Below, piece after piece: positions 1 through 10,419 of a stretch of 64,000 nucleotides of DNA (the stretch's first letter is position 1; every line of letters begins with the position of its first letter). The notes under the pieces are model-generated. The model saw only the letters and a list, made by a program, of their open reading frames with translations. It was not told where the DNA came from and searched no databases. Origin of the DNA: Tomocerus qinae (Eukaryota > Arthropoda > Collembola > Entomobryomorpha > Tomoceridae); NCBI GenBank assembly GCA_020055645.1, contig CM034546.1:14074001-14138000 (forward strand), written 5' to 3'. The position numbers and the translations under genes are program-made.

Positions 1-297
1 TTATGATAAATTACTGCTGTTGGGTAAATACACTCTTTGAAAGTTTTGCAAATTTACTAAATCATTATATTCATGTACAGATGTAATTGACGAAGTTTTA
101 AAGGTAAATTGCTAATAGGCAAGTTTGGTTTTGAATACAAAGTATGTAGTTTTCCAAAAAATTTTCATGTAATACAGACTATTTCATAAAAATTAGAATT
201 GGTAACTTAAAAACTTTTGTAAATATTGTTCTATAAAGTACAAGTGGTAGTGGTAGTAGAGTAGAAACTAGAAAAAAGTTAAATATTTTATATAGAT
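1..297. other. AT-rich non-coding flank
   Basis: No gene, RNA or repeat is recognised here. The frame of the integrase that follows is closed by a TAA at 280-282, so the retroelement similarity begins only around 298-301. This stretch is therefore host sequence, or unrecognisable element sequence, upstream of the truncation point. Confidence 0.5.
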
Positions 298-1443
298 AAT
301 TATACTCTCCAGTCTGATGTCCTTCGTCAACTTCATGAAACTCATCCTGGTATAGTTCGTATGAAGTCCATTGCCCGTCAATATGTGTGGTGGCCGGGTA
401 TAGACAATGACATTGACAATTTGGTGAAAAGTTGTGTTTCTTGTGCGGAGCATAGAGCCAATCCTCGTGTTGCTCCTCTCCATCCCTGGTCGTATCCAGA
501 GAGGGCTTGGCAGCGTCTGCACATAGACCTCGCTGGTCCTTTTTGCAACAATATGTGGTTAATTGTTGTTGATGCTTTCTCCAAATGGCCCGAAGTGTAT
601 AACATTGGTCATGACTCTACGTCGGGGAAAGTCATTAGTTGTGTTCGCGAAACTTTCTCTCGTTTTGGCATTCCTGAAACCATTGTCTCTGATAATGGCC
701 ACCAGTTTGTGTCAAAGGAATTCAGCGAATTTTGTGTGCGGAATGGAGTCAGTCACACTACCAGCAGTGCTTACCATCCTCGTAGTAATGGGGAAGCCGA
801 GCGTTTTGTACAGTCGTTTAAAAACGCATTAAAACGGGGTGACAAGTCCAATGTTAATTAGTCGCTGTGCAATTTCTTGTTGAATTATCGCACAACTCCC
901 CATAGTACTACTGACGTGTCACCGTCAGAGTTGTTGTTCAAGTTTCGGCCTAAGACTCTTATGGATCTTATTTGTCCGGATGTCCATACTCGGGTTCGTG
1001 TGAAGCAGGAGCTGCAACAGGAATCTTTCCAGGGAAAGTCTTCCCCTCGTGATTTCCAAGTCGGTCAATCAGTGTGGGTCCAAACTTTCTCTGCAAACTC
1101 CCAGAAGTGGTCTAAGGGTACCATAGTTCGTTGTGTGGGTCCTGTTTCCTATCATGTAGATGTCGCGGGTCGTGTCATGAAACGTCATGTGGATCATATT
1201 TTATCAGGGGAAGTGGCGGAATTTATTCCCACCCAGATAAATGTTCAGCCAGGGCCGTCTCCCCGACCATCTGCCCCCTCCACACCAGTGAAGGTGGAAA
1301 GCGGTAGTGCACCTCCGTCTCCGTCTGTTAACGAGGCCACTACACCCCCTCCTCCACCAACCACTCCACCAGTGTCTCCGTCGGGAGCAGCACATCGTCC
1401 GCAGCGTAAACGTATTCCCATTGATCGTTTACAGTATACCTAG
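298..1443 (+). pseudogene. Gypsy integrase fragment with in-frame stop
   Basis: This is the integrase part of a Gypsy pol polyprotein, the enzyme that joins element DNA to the host genome. The frame is open from about 283, so the ATG at 361 is internal. An HHCC zinc finger comes first (His residues in LHETHPG before 361, then CVSC near 433-444). The catalytic triad follows: Asp at 526-528 (HIDLAGPF), Asp at 691-693 (SDNGHQF) and Glu at 799-801 (NGEAERF). The last two are 35 residues apart, which is the D,D(35)E pattern. A TAG at 859-861 breaks the frame. The same frame continues with LNYRTTPHSTT and a GPY/F-like module at about 1105-1164 (KGTIVRCVGPVSYHVDV), then a Pro/Ser/Thr-rich tail. Loss of the upstream pol domains plus the stop make it a dead copy. 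Confidence 0.9.
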
Positions 1444-1467
1444 TGTTTTTAATAAGTGTGGAGGAAA

Positions 1468-1724
1468 TGTCCATATAAATATATGTAGTGTACAGTAGTG
1501 CAGTGTGAAGTAATTACTGCAAGCTCAGATCTGCACGTACGCTGATCTGATCTTAACCTTGGTGACTTAGGGGCGTTTTCAGTGCATTCGTCTCTTCTCA
1601 TCTTATGTATGTAATATGTATGTATGTATCTTTTTGTCTGTACTTTGTTTCTGAATGTCTCTTAATAAAGTCGTAGTTTATTATCGCAGCAATTTGTGTC
1701 ATAATTGCTCATCATAATACAACA
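1468..1724 (+). repeat. Probable 3' LTR of the Gypsy fragment
   Basis: This follows the integrase stop and a purine tract. It starts TGTCC and ends near AACA, and contains an ATGT microsatellite at about 1606-1630 and an AATAAA signal near 1662. Without the 5' LTR the exact ends cannot be fixed. Confidence 0.45.
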
Positions 1725-3300
1725 GCCTTCATAACTACCCCAGATCTTATTTAAAAGTTTGTAATGCCGCCAGCCGGGTGGCATCCAGTGAATCAATTTG
1801 TAGAGGCCTGAAAAACTACCATACGATTACCTTGCATTAACCACTCCGGAATTCGTTGAACAGATTGAAAAAACCGACTTTGAGACTGTAAAGTCCAACC
1901 GTGAGGTTAAACTTGACAACTCGTTTTGAGTATCACGGACAGCTGTGGATAAGCAAATCCGTGAAAGTCAGTCTTCTCCCCACTCCTAGAACCTTCATAT
2001 ATTGTCATAACCTATATTATATACTATATTTGCTATACTAGCCTATTTACATATATTATTAATTAATGCTAATTGTTTGGAGCTTATTGATTTCCAGTAG
2101 CTGTAGATTTACCTAACTAATGCTTATCTCTAGTATGTAAACTAAATTAGTTCTAACCAGTATGATCTGTCGTAAGACTAATGTATAAGAGTTTTTTGTT
2201 ATCCGTAGATAAAAATTAAATATCAATTAGCTGTTAGCATAAGTTAGATTTTGTGAAAGACAAAGGAAATCGCTCGGGTATAAATACCACCTGATTTCCT
2301 TGGTCTTGGATCAGTTGCTCCTTGTTCATGCTCGGACACTGTTCTCCACTGTGCAGTTGCTTCTGTCAACTTGTGTGGTTCCTCTGGACTTTCATCTGTT
2401 GCTCTGTCAACTAGTCTTGTCCCTTCAGTTGCTCTGTCAACTAGACTCTTATTACGTGTGCGGTTGCTATTGTCAGTCAGTCGTAATACCCTCTTAGTAA
2501 TTAAGTTAGTAATTTGGAGTTAAGTTAATTGTAGATAGCAATTGTAGTTAAGTTAGTTAAGTGCAGTTAAGAATTAGGAACATGTTATGTAGTGCTATTT
2601 TCCTATATAATAAATCCTACATAGCCTCACCTGTATATCTCGCGTGTAATAGTACCTTGCTTTTTTCGATACGTTGCATTACTGTTAGTCTTTAGTGTTT
2701 AGTTCCATAACGCCACCTAGGTACCGAAGTATCCGACCATCCTTAACACCACGTACTTACTTAAAACCACCATAACACCACCGTCCTATTTCCTGCATCC
2801 TACCTATAGCACACTATTCATGCAACCTCACATCTCATTCAGTTATCCTATTTATCTATATCAGCTTACCTTATAAGACTTTATGACTCAGCGAGGCTTG
2901 AAAAAAGTGCGAAGTCGTGGAGTAGGACTATCCGTGTATTAATTTAATTTAGTACTTTTTCCAAAAGTAGTTAATGAGCCACAGTGGATTTACCTCCCAT
3001 AGAAACGTTAAGTAAACTTTCATGATGTTTGGTACAATAAATGAAATCAGAAGAAAATCGTATTATAAACATTGGGTCAAAATTATAACTTGTATCGACT
3101 TTTGATTATTGAAGCTTAAGCCATTGGTCATTCGAATTAGAATTGCCTAATATTTAACATTGAGGAAATCAGTTAGTAAAATAAAGAAACAAGCGCTGAC
3201 TCGGTATCAATAATAAAATATTTACGTTCTTCAAACATTGACTATTGAAACATGATTATTTGCAATCCAAAGTAGAATGTTCCAAATATATTCCCTCACC
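1725..3300. other. Non-coding stretch with an LTR-like block
   Basis: No convincing coding sequence is seen. The part from about 2000 to 2690 has LTR-like elements in the right order: a TATA box (GGGTATAAATACC, 2277-2289), an initiator-like TCAGTT about 28 bases later, and AATAAA near 2610. It also has a short internal direct repeat (GTTGCTCTGTCAACTAG, about 2398 and 2430). No clear TG...CA ends or target-site duplication could be defined, so a solo LTR is only a possibility. The rest is unassigned. Confidence 0.3.
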
Positions 3301-3305
3301 TGGTC

Positions 3306-3345
3306 ACTATATAAAATGGGAGCACACTTTTTATATCATTCATAA
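3306..3345 (+). promoter_or_regulatory. Candidate core promoter of the CARD/VLIG-like gene
   Basis: A TATA box (CTATATAAAATGGG, about 3307-3320) lies about 30 bases upstream of an initiator-like TCATTC near 3339. The first supported ATG is at 3570, which leaves a 5' UTR of about 230 bases. The site rests on motif and spacing alone. Confidence 0.4.
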
Positions 3346-3569
3346 TCAATTGGACACTTTAATCCTGTCAAAGCATTGAATATCACTATTGTGTGTTCAA
3401 CGCTTACACTAGTAATAACACGCTTAGCCTCAGTTTTACTTAATCAACTACTACGAGCACCTAATACATCATTCAAATACTTTACTATTTTGTGGAAGGA
3501 CTAGATCGGTTGTAGTGCCATATAATAATGTAGTGATTTACTTAAGTTCGAAATTGTGCTACAGCTAAA

Positions 3570-3704
3570 ATGAATATTAATGAGGAAATAGAATTGCTAA
3601 CATCACATATGGTTTACATTTGCCAAAATCTCAGCAATATTAATCTGTTTTTAATTTACCTTGAACAAAATAAAATCTTTTCTCGTGACGAAAGCGAAGA
3701 AGTG
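3570..3704 (+). CDS. First coding exon: N-terminal half of a CARD-like domain
   Basis: An ATG in good context (AAAATGA) opens 45 codons that run in frame into a consensus 5' splice site, GTAAGT, at 3705-3710; the exon ends in phase 0. The peptide begins MNINEEIELLTSHM and ends LEQNKIFSRDESEEV. The spacing of hydrophobic residues, and the ending of the third helix (I-F-S-x-D-E-x-E-E-V), follow helices 1 to 3 of caspase recruitment domains such as that of APAF1, which mediate homotypic contacts in death and immune signalling complexes. The exon carrying helices 4 to 6 was not found with confidence. The next plausible coding sequence on this strand is the VLIG-like gene, so this is most simply its first exon, but the joining is inferred. 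It could instead belong to a separate small CARD gene. Confidence 0.5.
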
Positions 3705-5063
3705 GTAAGTTTTTAATTCTAAACTCTATACCTTATTTTTGTACATTGCATATAAGTAAACTCATTATTTGCCTTCCAAATTCTTCTACTAAACCCTCGT
3801 TAAACTCGTTAAATTCGCAAAATCAACCAACCCAAAAAGTGTCTAGTGTTTTACTCTTTCGTTGTTAATATATGCCTAAGGATTCATCTCTAATTTATAT
3901 TATTATAAATATTTTATTCTGGTAACGACGAAATATCTGTTTGGTTGGTGATGTGTAAGATGTTTTGGACCTAAATAAACCCCAAATATTACGTAACCTT
4001 CATTTCGCCTAATGTCATTTATTCATGTAGTTTTATAAATCTTTTTAATTTCGTAGTTTTATTTAGAAAATCAACGAGAAGTTTTAATATTATCAACTAA
4101 ATATAATGCATTGAATTAAAATAAATTTCCAACGCACAACCATAATTATACGTCAACTTCCGTTCTGGACGTTTTAACCTCGCAAGCGGCTGTGTGTGGA
4201 AAAGGCTAGTAACTATACTACACGTACACGGTATAAATCGCAAGACCATGATGCGTTCGCCGAATGTTGTAATGATAAATTGTATAAAAATATTTAAATT
4301 TTACTCTCAGCAGGTCATGAAATATGAATAGTGTGAATGAAAGCAAAAGCCCATAACGCCGAATTTTTCAAGTTATAGGGATTAAAAATGTGACATGTTA
4401 CAAACAACCTAATACCAAATAATATTATTGCTGTTTTTAGTGAAATCAATTAAAAATCATTTTACGTTTTAAAACTATAATAATATACCCAAATTGTAGT
4501 GGATAGGACATTTTTAATATATTTAATACATTTACATGTACTCCCTATGAATGTAGGCAGTTCATATACAGAATATATATCCTCCCTTAAGGAACCAAAT
4601 AGCCTATCTCCACTTTTCGTTTTGTGTACGAAATAGCTTAAATCCATTTTTCGTTTTGTGGACGAAATAGACTAAATCCATTTTTCGTTCTGTGGACGAA
4701 ATAGACTAAATCCATTTTTCGTTTTGTGGACGAAATAGCCTAAATCCATTTTTCGTTTTGTGGACGAAATAACCCATCTCCATAGGCTAGACACTCTCTA
4801 CATACATGGCTATGGTGTTTAGGCTATTTCGTCCACAAAACGAAAAACAGATTTAGGCTATTTCGTACACAAAACGAAAAGTGGAGATAGGCTATGTTCC
4901 TTAAAGGACGATATATATGTAGTGCAGTCGTCGTAAAATAAAACGAAATTTGGAGAGGGAATTAAAGGCTGGATAGATGGAAGGCATTCTTCCCATCAAC
5001 CAAATTATTAAGTAAAGTGTCAAAAAAATTGTGTATTGAAGAAACCAAGAAATTGGCTGGAAA
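3705..5063 (+). other. Putative first intron of the CARD/VLIG-like gene
   Basis: This begins with the GTAAGT donor and holds a large foldback element at 4573-4918. Short open stretches between 4920 and 5080 (for example the frame through 4966-5083, with KKLCIEETKKLAGKW) may include the missing CARD exon, but no good acceptor with a pyrimidine tract was seen. The remainder is AT-rich with no recognised feature. Confidence 0.35.
4573..4918. mobile_element. Foldback MITE with internal 34-bp tandem repeats
   Basis: The left arm (from ATATATATCCTCC at 4573) and the right arm (ending GGACGATATATAT at 4918) are near-perfect inverted copies over about 75-100 bases. Both include CTATCTCCACTTTTCGTTTTG or its complement. 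Inside the left half, a 34-bp unit repeats about five times (unit starts at 4644, 4678, 4712 and 4746, with a partial copy before). Each unit contains its own small palindrome, TTTCGT...ACGAAA. There is no coding capacity, so it is non-autonomous. No target-site duplication could be assigned. Confidence 0.75.
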
Positions 5064-5250
5064 ATGGCAGAAATGTCGTTAGGGCAAATCTATGATAAAG
5101 TCATTAAAGACCCGGATTTGGAAATAGTTTTTCGAGATCCTCCCATTGTGTCAGATATGAATTTATCCAACCTCGAAATTTTACGAAGGGACCCATTTCT
5201 TTTGCATGTCAGTGGCTCCAATAATGACATGATAATGTTTACGACAACAA
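5064..5250 (+). CDS. Possible exon of the VLIG-like gene
   Basis: The frame is open from 5040 to 5279. It contains an ATG at 5064 in strong context (GAAAATGG), encoding MAEMSLGQIYDKVIKDPDLE and about 50 more residues. I recognise no domain. A possible donor (ACAACAA/GTAATC) at 5251 ends the exon in phase 1, which agrees with an acceptor at 5925-5926 that would open the long exon in the required phase. A second donor candidate (AATAAG/GTTATC) lies near 5266. The exon may be internal, or it may carry an alternative translation start for the GTPase without the CARD. No clear acceptor precedes it. Confidence 0.4.
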
Positions 5251-5926
5251 GTAATCTGAATAAGGTTATCTGTCTGTGACAAATGGTGTATTTAATAAAC
5301 TGAACACAAAATAAGCAAATAATTAACTTGGCAGCCCTATCGTTAGTGTATGCGATTTTACCCAATAAAGTGCAAGGAATTTATTTTGAATTCCTTAAAA
5401 TACTTTTAGATAATTAGCCTGAGATAAGTCTACATATTATATTATACACTTCTATACTTAAACATTTACATACATTATTTTAAATTCTCATTGTTGTATT
5501 TATCCCGCTGGGCAAGCAGCGCTTCGCTCAGCCGTCCAGGTAACCGAATATTTTCTTTGCCTGTCCGGTAACTAGGTTACCGTAAAATTACATTGTCTGT
5601 ATGCCTGACCTACTCTTGTATTAGTTATTACTATCTTGTTAATGTATAACTACCTTGCATATCCTATTTAAACTTATCTATATTAATGTAAACATCTGCT
5701 TTACAACGTTGTGATTGACAGGTCAGTTATCGATATTGGTTGGTAAAAGTAGGTGAGCTAACAAATCTGACCTGTCAATGTTTGATAACAACATTAGCAA
5801 TTTGAAGTTATACCATAGTAGCATTTACCCAGCTTTCAAAGCACACATGCACTATAAGCTACCCAAGCCAAGTACGTCATCATGTATTATTATTATACAG
5901 TATTATTAATTTATAGGCAAATGAAG
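5251..5926 (+). other. Putative second intron of the VLIG-like gene
   Basis: This is AT-rich. It contains a 13-bp perfect inverted repeat (ATTGACAGGTCAG at 5714-5726 and its complement at 5767-5779) around a 40-base loop. Two acceptor candidates precede the long exon: TTATAG at 5911-5916, which would read into a stop at 5922-5924 in the needed frame, and GCAAATGAAG at 5917-5926, which fits the phase but has a poor pyrimidine tract. Confidence 0.35.
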
Positions 5927-8900
5927 GGTTTTGGTACCTGGTTATGATGGTGTGGGAAAAAGTGGTTTCATGAAGGGCAAAACTAGTTTTGTTCTGGAAG
6001 AAAGTCTGAGAAATTTATTAACAGGCGACGATGATAACAATAATGAGAATGATGAAGAGCACCAAAAATTAAACAAATTGGACATTTTTGCTTCATTTGT
6101 TGCCTCTGCTGATGTTACTGTACTGGCAGATATATTTCGAATACTAGCTATGTTTCCAATAGCACTGCCACTCATATTGCCTGATATCAAAAATCAGTCA
6201 AAAAAAAACAACGCCACATATAATGGTGCTTTCAGCACTTCAGAAATGTCTTATTAGATGGGAAAACAACGAAAATGAGATCGGAGAAAATTTATTGTTT
6301 GAAAGTCCATTCAAACTAATAACTGCATTACGTATTGGCAAGAGTGATAAAGGAAAAAGTCAATTTCTAAATCGCATTTTTAAGCATGACTATGTATTCC
6401 AATGCAAATGGCAACCAGGAGGAGATAGTGGCCCCGCTAACTGCCATCATGGTAGTGTTGAGTTCATTTGGCTCGCCAAAGATACGTGCAACCAAACCAT
6501 TTGGAAAGCAATTGAGCCTGAAATGAAGAAGAACGAACTGGTTTTGTTAGCAAACTTGCATGGAGACGCAACAAAGTATCATGACATACTGAAAGCATTA
6601 GCACCAGTTACGTCAACTTTCATTGCATTTGTAATGCCGAAAACAAACAGGGAAAGTAAACATGATATTGACAAAATATGCAAAAATGTCTTGCATTTTT
6701 ATGTCGATGAAAGTCAAAAGGATGCCAATATTCCAGTACTCTATACAGAACGCATTAATAATGCAGACGAAACATCAAAAAAGCTAAAAAAGCAGATTTC
6801 ATTAGCGATAAAAAACGGCAAGCTATTGGAAAAGGCCACCACTTCAGGAACAAAAACCATTAGTTGCATTAACAAATTAGTAACCAAAGAATCGGACACA
6901 TTTTTAAGCCAATTAGGAATATTACAGATTACCGATAAAAAACAACAGCGGCATACTGAGATTGCAAAAGATTTCTAAACAGGAAAGCAAATCAAATAGC
7001 AAATGGCAAGTATGGGAAAGAAACTACGCGCTACAACAATTGATGATGAAATTTATTGACGTAATTCATTTTTCAGTAGACAAGCGGATAATTGCTGTAT
7101 CACACATTGAAACTCAACTTCGCATTATGGCATATGACGAGAATTTTGAAAACTCCAGTTTGCTAAGCAAACTGGAGAAGAAGTACGACCTACTCCGTAC
7201 TGCAGATGACTCGCATCCTAAGTTTCTTTATCTTGATATACAAATGAAGCGTTTAAGGGAAAATTCAGGCAAAAGTTTGACTGTTGAAGATTTTTTTCGT
7301 GAGCTTGCTTTGCTTTTTGAAATAGTAAAAGGTCATCAAGTACCAGAAAAATTGATGTCTTACGATCAATGGCCAAATATGTATGCTGAATTGGTACTCA
7401 GCGGCCAGCCTCTTGAAATATTGGATGGAGACATGTGCTCAATACCCAATGTGTGGATAGAAGCAGTCTGCCATTCCATTTGTATTAAACAACCAGGTCT
7501 AAGGGTTTTTGTGGTCAGTATACTTGGATTACAATCTTCGGGGAAATCGACTCTGTTAAACGCTTTATTTGGTTGCAAATTTGCATCAAGCATTGGCAGA
7601 TGCACAAGACGTTTATACATGAGGTATATACCCCTAGATAAAGAATTTCGTAAGAAATTAAGCATTGATGCCCTGCTGGTAATAGATACTGAAGGTTTAT
7701 TCTCCCCAGAAACAATGAAAGATCCTGATTTGTTAGCAAAAGACGAATCTATTTCCGCTTTTGCTATGGCGATTAGTGACTTTACTCTATTAAACGTGTT
7801 TGGTGAAAGTTATCTAGGGATTGTTGGCATTTTGCAGATTGTCATGTTTATCATGGCTAAAATGGACGAGTGTGATATTTCTCCAGATATTTTACTTGTC
7901 CAAATAGTCGCTGAAGGTGAACAGAAAAATAAACTAGCTGAGGGTGTGGCTATTTTCTGCAATGCTCTGGATTCTGCAATCGAATTTATACAAACTAAAG
8001 AAGTTGTATTGGATGTAACTACAGCTTCTTTATTTAATCTTAAGGACAGAATAAGAAATAATTTATTACTTTGTCAAGTCAGGCCATTCAAAGAGGGATC
8101 CTCATTGCAATCACCACCTTCAGAAAACTATCACAAAGACATAGTTTCGTTACGTTCCAGAATATTTACAGAAGTTTTGAAAAGAAACAGAGGAATATAT
8201 TTTTGCTCTTGGCATAGGCCTTTGAAGCGGTATTGGAAAACAGTTGAAAATGACGAATTTGCCCAATTTAAAAGCATTAGACAAATTCAAGATTTCATTG
8301 AACGGTCTACACAAATAGGTTCTGTAAAGGCGGAATTAAATGCGGCAATGCAGAACCATGAAATAATTTGTAAGCAACATATCGTTAATTGGATTTATTC
8401 GGAAAACAAGTATGAATTGAAGAAAGTGAAGCATGAAATTAGGGCACATCTTTCACTTTTACCGAAAGAGTGTGGCAGTTGTAGCTCAAATGCCATAAAA
8501 CATTATGCGTGTAAGCATTGCAAACAAGCATCAAGAATATCCAATTTGCTTAGCTCTGCAGGGGGAGCCCTAACAAATGAAAATGTTGATAATCTTGAAG
8601 AATTTCCTTACACAGATGGGCGGTTACAAATGACTGCAGAGGAATGCAAAGATAAAAACAATTTGGAAAACTATTTCGAGTCTTTAAAAGACAATCTTTT
8701 CGATAAATTGATTGAGTTCTATCGATCAACAAAAACAAAATATGAAAGTCCAAACGAAATCGACCTGGTTATAAGAGACTCAATTAAAATGCGAATCCAA
8801 AATACTTCCTTTCCAACTGATACTTTAATTTGGCAAGACCTTCTGGCAGAATTTCAAAGAAAATACCCAATGACATAACTGTGTCTGAAAAATACGCATT

Positions 8901-9350
8901 CACCGCAATTAAAAACGCTTTCAAAGACGACCAGTATTTTAAAACAGCTCTGACCCCTGAGCGCTTAAAAAGATCTCCTTATCTTTCAAATGAAATGGCG
9001 ATACAAGAATGGTACGGGTTTAGAACTAATTTAAGCCTTTAGAAAAAGATCAAAAAGAGTCGTTATTGGACGAATTAAATAACTATGTTAGAGGGGTAAG
9101 ACCTCCAATTGGGGACAAACGAGAGCCCAACTTTCAAATACTGGCGCAAGAATTTAAAGACCAGCTTCAGAACATTACAAAAATTTGGCAAAAAAGTCAA
9201 AATGTGAAATTTACTACAGCTTTTTCAAAAGACGTTACGTTAGCTGGTCTTCAACTATTATACAAGCACTTGCTGTCACTGAAAGAGGACTGGAATAGCA
9301 AACACCATCAACAGTACATTTTACGGTACCGAGAACATGAGATAAAGCAG
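5927..9350 (+). CDS. VLIG/URGCP-type giant GTPase, long exon (frame broken four times)
   Basis: This encodes the body of a very-large-inducible-GTPase-like protein, a family of cytosolic GTPases related to GBP/dynamin-type G proteins. The order of conserved segments matches human URGCP/VLIG1: FPIALPLILPD at about 6150-6185; ITALRIGKSDKGKSQFLN near 6325-6370; a GSVEFIWL segment near 6450; PLEILDGDMCSIPNVW near 7410-7455; the P-loop GLQSSGKST at 7526-7552; RCTRR near 7600; and DTEG at 7685-7696. No NKxD motif is seen. A CxxC...CxxC pair lies at 8471-8521. Coding similarity moves between frames near 6200-6208 (an A9 run), 6965, 8850-8875 and 9030, while each segment stays open (one for over 600 codons). 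The exon ends at AAGCAG/GTAGGT. Either consensus indels or recent decay would explain the breaks. Family assignment is strong; functionality is unknown. Confidence 0.85.
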
Positions 9351-9924
9351 GTAGGTCATATGTATATTGAGAAATACATCACAAATATTATAAAAATTTA
9401 ATATTGAATAATCCCTTAAGATTTTTGTAGTTACAAATACCTTTGATGTTACAGTATATTTTTGCATATATTATAGCAATACAAAATCCAGGTGCCATAT
9501 TGAGTTTTGTTATATGACATTTTAGACCTTACCATTTGATTCGATTTTTCTTATTTTTATGGCAAAAGTGGTTAAAGTAAAAGAGTGATTGTATATTTGT
9601 AAAATCCTCCCTGGAAACATCCAGGGCGTACCAGGTCCCAATTTTAAAAGATTTATGTGGCCTTACCTAATTAAAACAATAACATTGATTGGTAATGGTA
9701 CAACCACTGCCTTACTTTAACCGAGGAAATAAAGAGTGTGTAGGCTTCCATTTCTGTTGACAAAACTAGGACCAAAAAATTTAAACATTATTATTTGTTT
9801 ATTTAAAAGGCATTACCTTGCCTACTTTCATTTTCATTTGGTGGCATTTGGTATTCTTGAACATTAAAATTAATACGAAGTGCAATACTTTTTATACATT
9901 AAAGTTTTAGAATTTTGGGCTAAA

Positions 9925-10322
9925 TCCAGTTATATTAGCGCACTTTAGAATGGACCGATATATAGCTCATTCTTAAGATCTCATCGAGTACGTAACGAAT
10001 ATAGTGTTTATTTTGGGGGCAACCCGCCAAATAAGAAAGTTATGATTATGATCGATCAAAATTGAAGATCAAAGATGACAGTCGTTACAAGTTTAATTCA
10101 ACATGAAAAACAAAACAACGATGGTTTAAAGAACTTTGTAACTCGCCTTTTTCTGAAAATATGGGTTTGGAAATAGACATAATTTCAACTTTGATCGACC
10201 AAAACTTTCTTATTTGGGGGGTTGCATACAAAATAAATACCATATTCGTTACGCACTTAATGAGATCTTTCGAATGAGCTATACATTGTTGTATTTTCTA
10301 GTGCGCCATTATACTAAGAATG
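9925..10322. mobile_element. MITE with long terminal inverted repeats
   Basis: About 140 bases at each end are imperfect inverted copies. The left arm reads AGTTATATTAGCGCAC... and the right arm ends ...GTGCGCCATTATACTAA. The internal matches include ATAGCTCATTC, AGATCTCAT, CGTAACGAATAT and CCAAATAAGAAAGTT. There is no ORF. The element lies wholly inside an intron. A TTTTAGAATTTTG sequence is found on both sides (9905 and 10342), reflecting insertion into or next to the short tandem repeat there. Confidence 0.7.
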
Positions 10323-10331
10323 TTCCGAAGT

Positions 10332-10419
10332 TAGACATTTAGTTTTAGAATTTTGACATTTAGTTATAGAATTTTGACATTTACTTTTAGAATTTAGACA
10401 TTTATTTTTAAATTTTTAG
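10332..10419 (+). repeat. 21-bp tandem repeat carrying candidate 3' splice sites
   Basis: About four degenerate copies of GACATTTAGTTTTAGAATTTT run up to the acceptor. Each copy contains one or two TTTAG strings. The last one (10415-10419) is the acceptor that keeps the reading frame open. Confidence 0.6.

Larger units (their letters stand above)
298..1724 (+). mobile_element. 5'-truncated Ty3/Gypsy LTR retrotransposon (integrase end plus probable 3' LTR)
   Basis: Only the 3' end of a Gypsy-type element remains: the integrase zinc finger, the DDE core, the GPY/F-like C-terminal module, then a non-coding tail. No gag, protease, reverse transcriptase or RNase H is present upstream. After the integrase stop there is a purine-rich tract at about 1458-1467 (GTGGAGGAAA). 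A probable 3' LTR starts with TGTCC near 1468, has a polyadenylation signal AATAAA near 1662, and ends near 1724 with AACA. The LTR limits are inferred because no partner LTR is in the window for comparison. The integrase similarity itself is unambiguous. Confidence 0.85.
9351..10419 (+). other. Intron of the VLIG-like gene
   Basis: The donor GTAGGT at 9351 and acceptor TTTTTAG at 10413-10419 join phase 0 to phase 0: ...REHEIKQ, then KISHLLQPEIS. The match of frame and phase supports the intron. It holds a MITE (about 9925-10322) and a short tandem repeat just before the acceptor. Confidence 0.7.

Noticed and set aside
2300..2497. Open frame of 65 residues, Leu/Val-rich
   Set aside because: It starts at TTG and lies in an LTR-like block with internal direct repeats. 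No protein family is evident.
4610..4770. 34-bp repeats considered as a CRISPR array
   Set aside because: The units are contiguous with no spacers, and the genome is eukaryotic. They are part of a foldback element.
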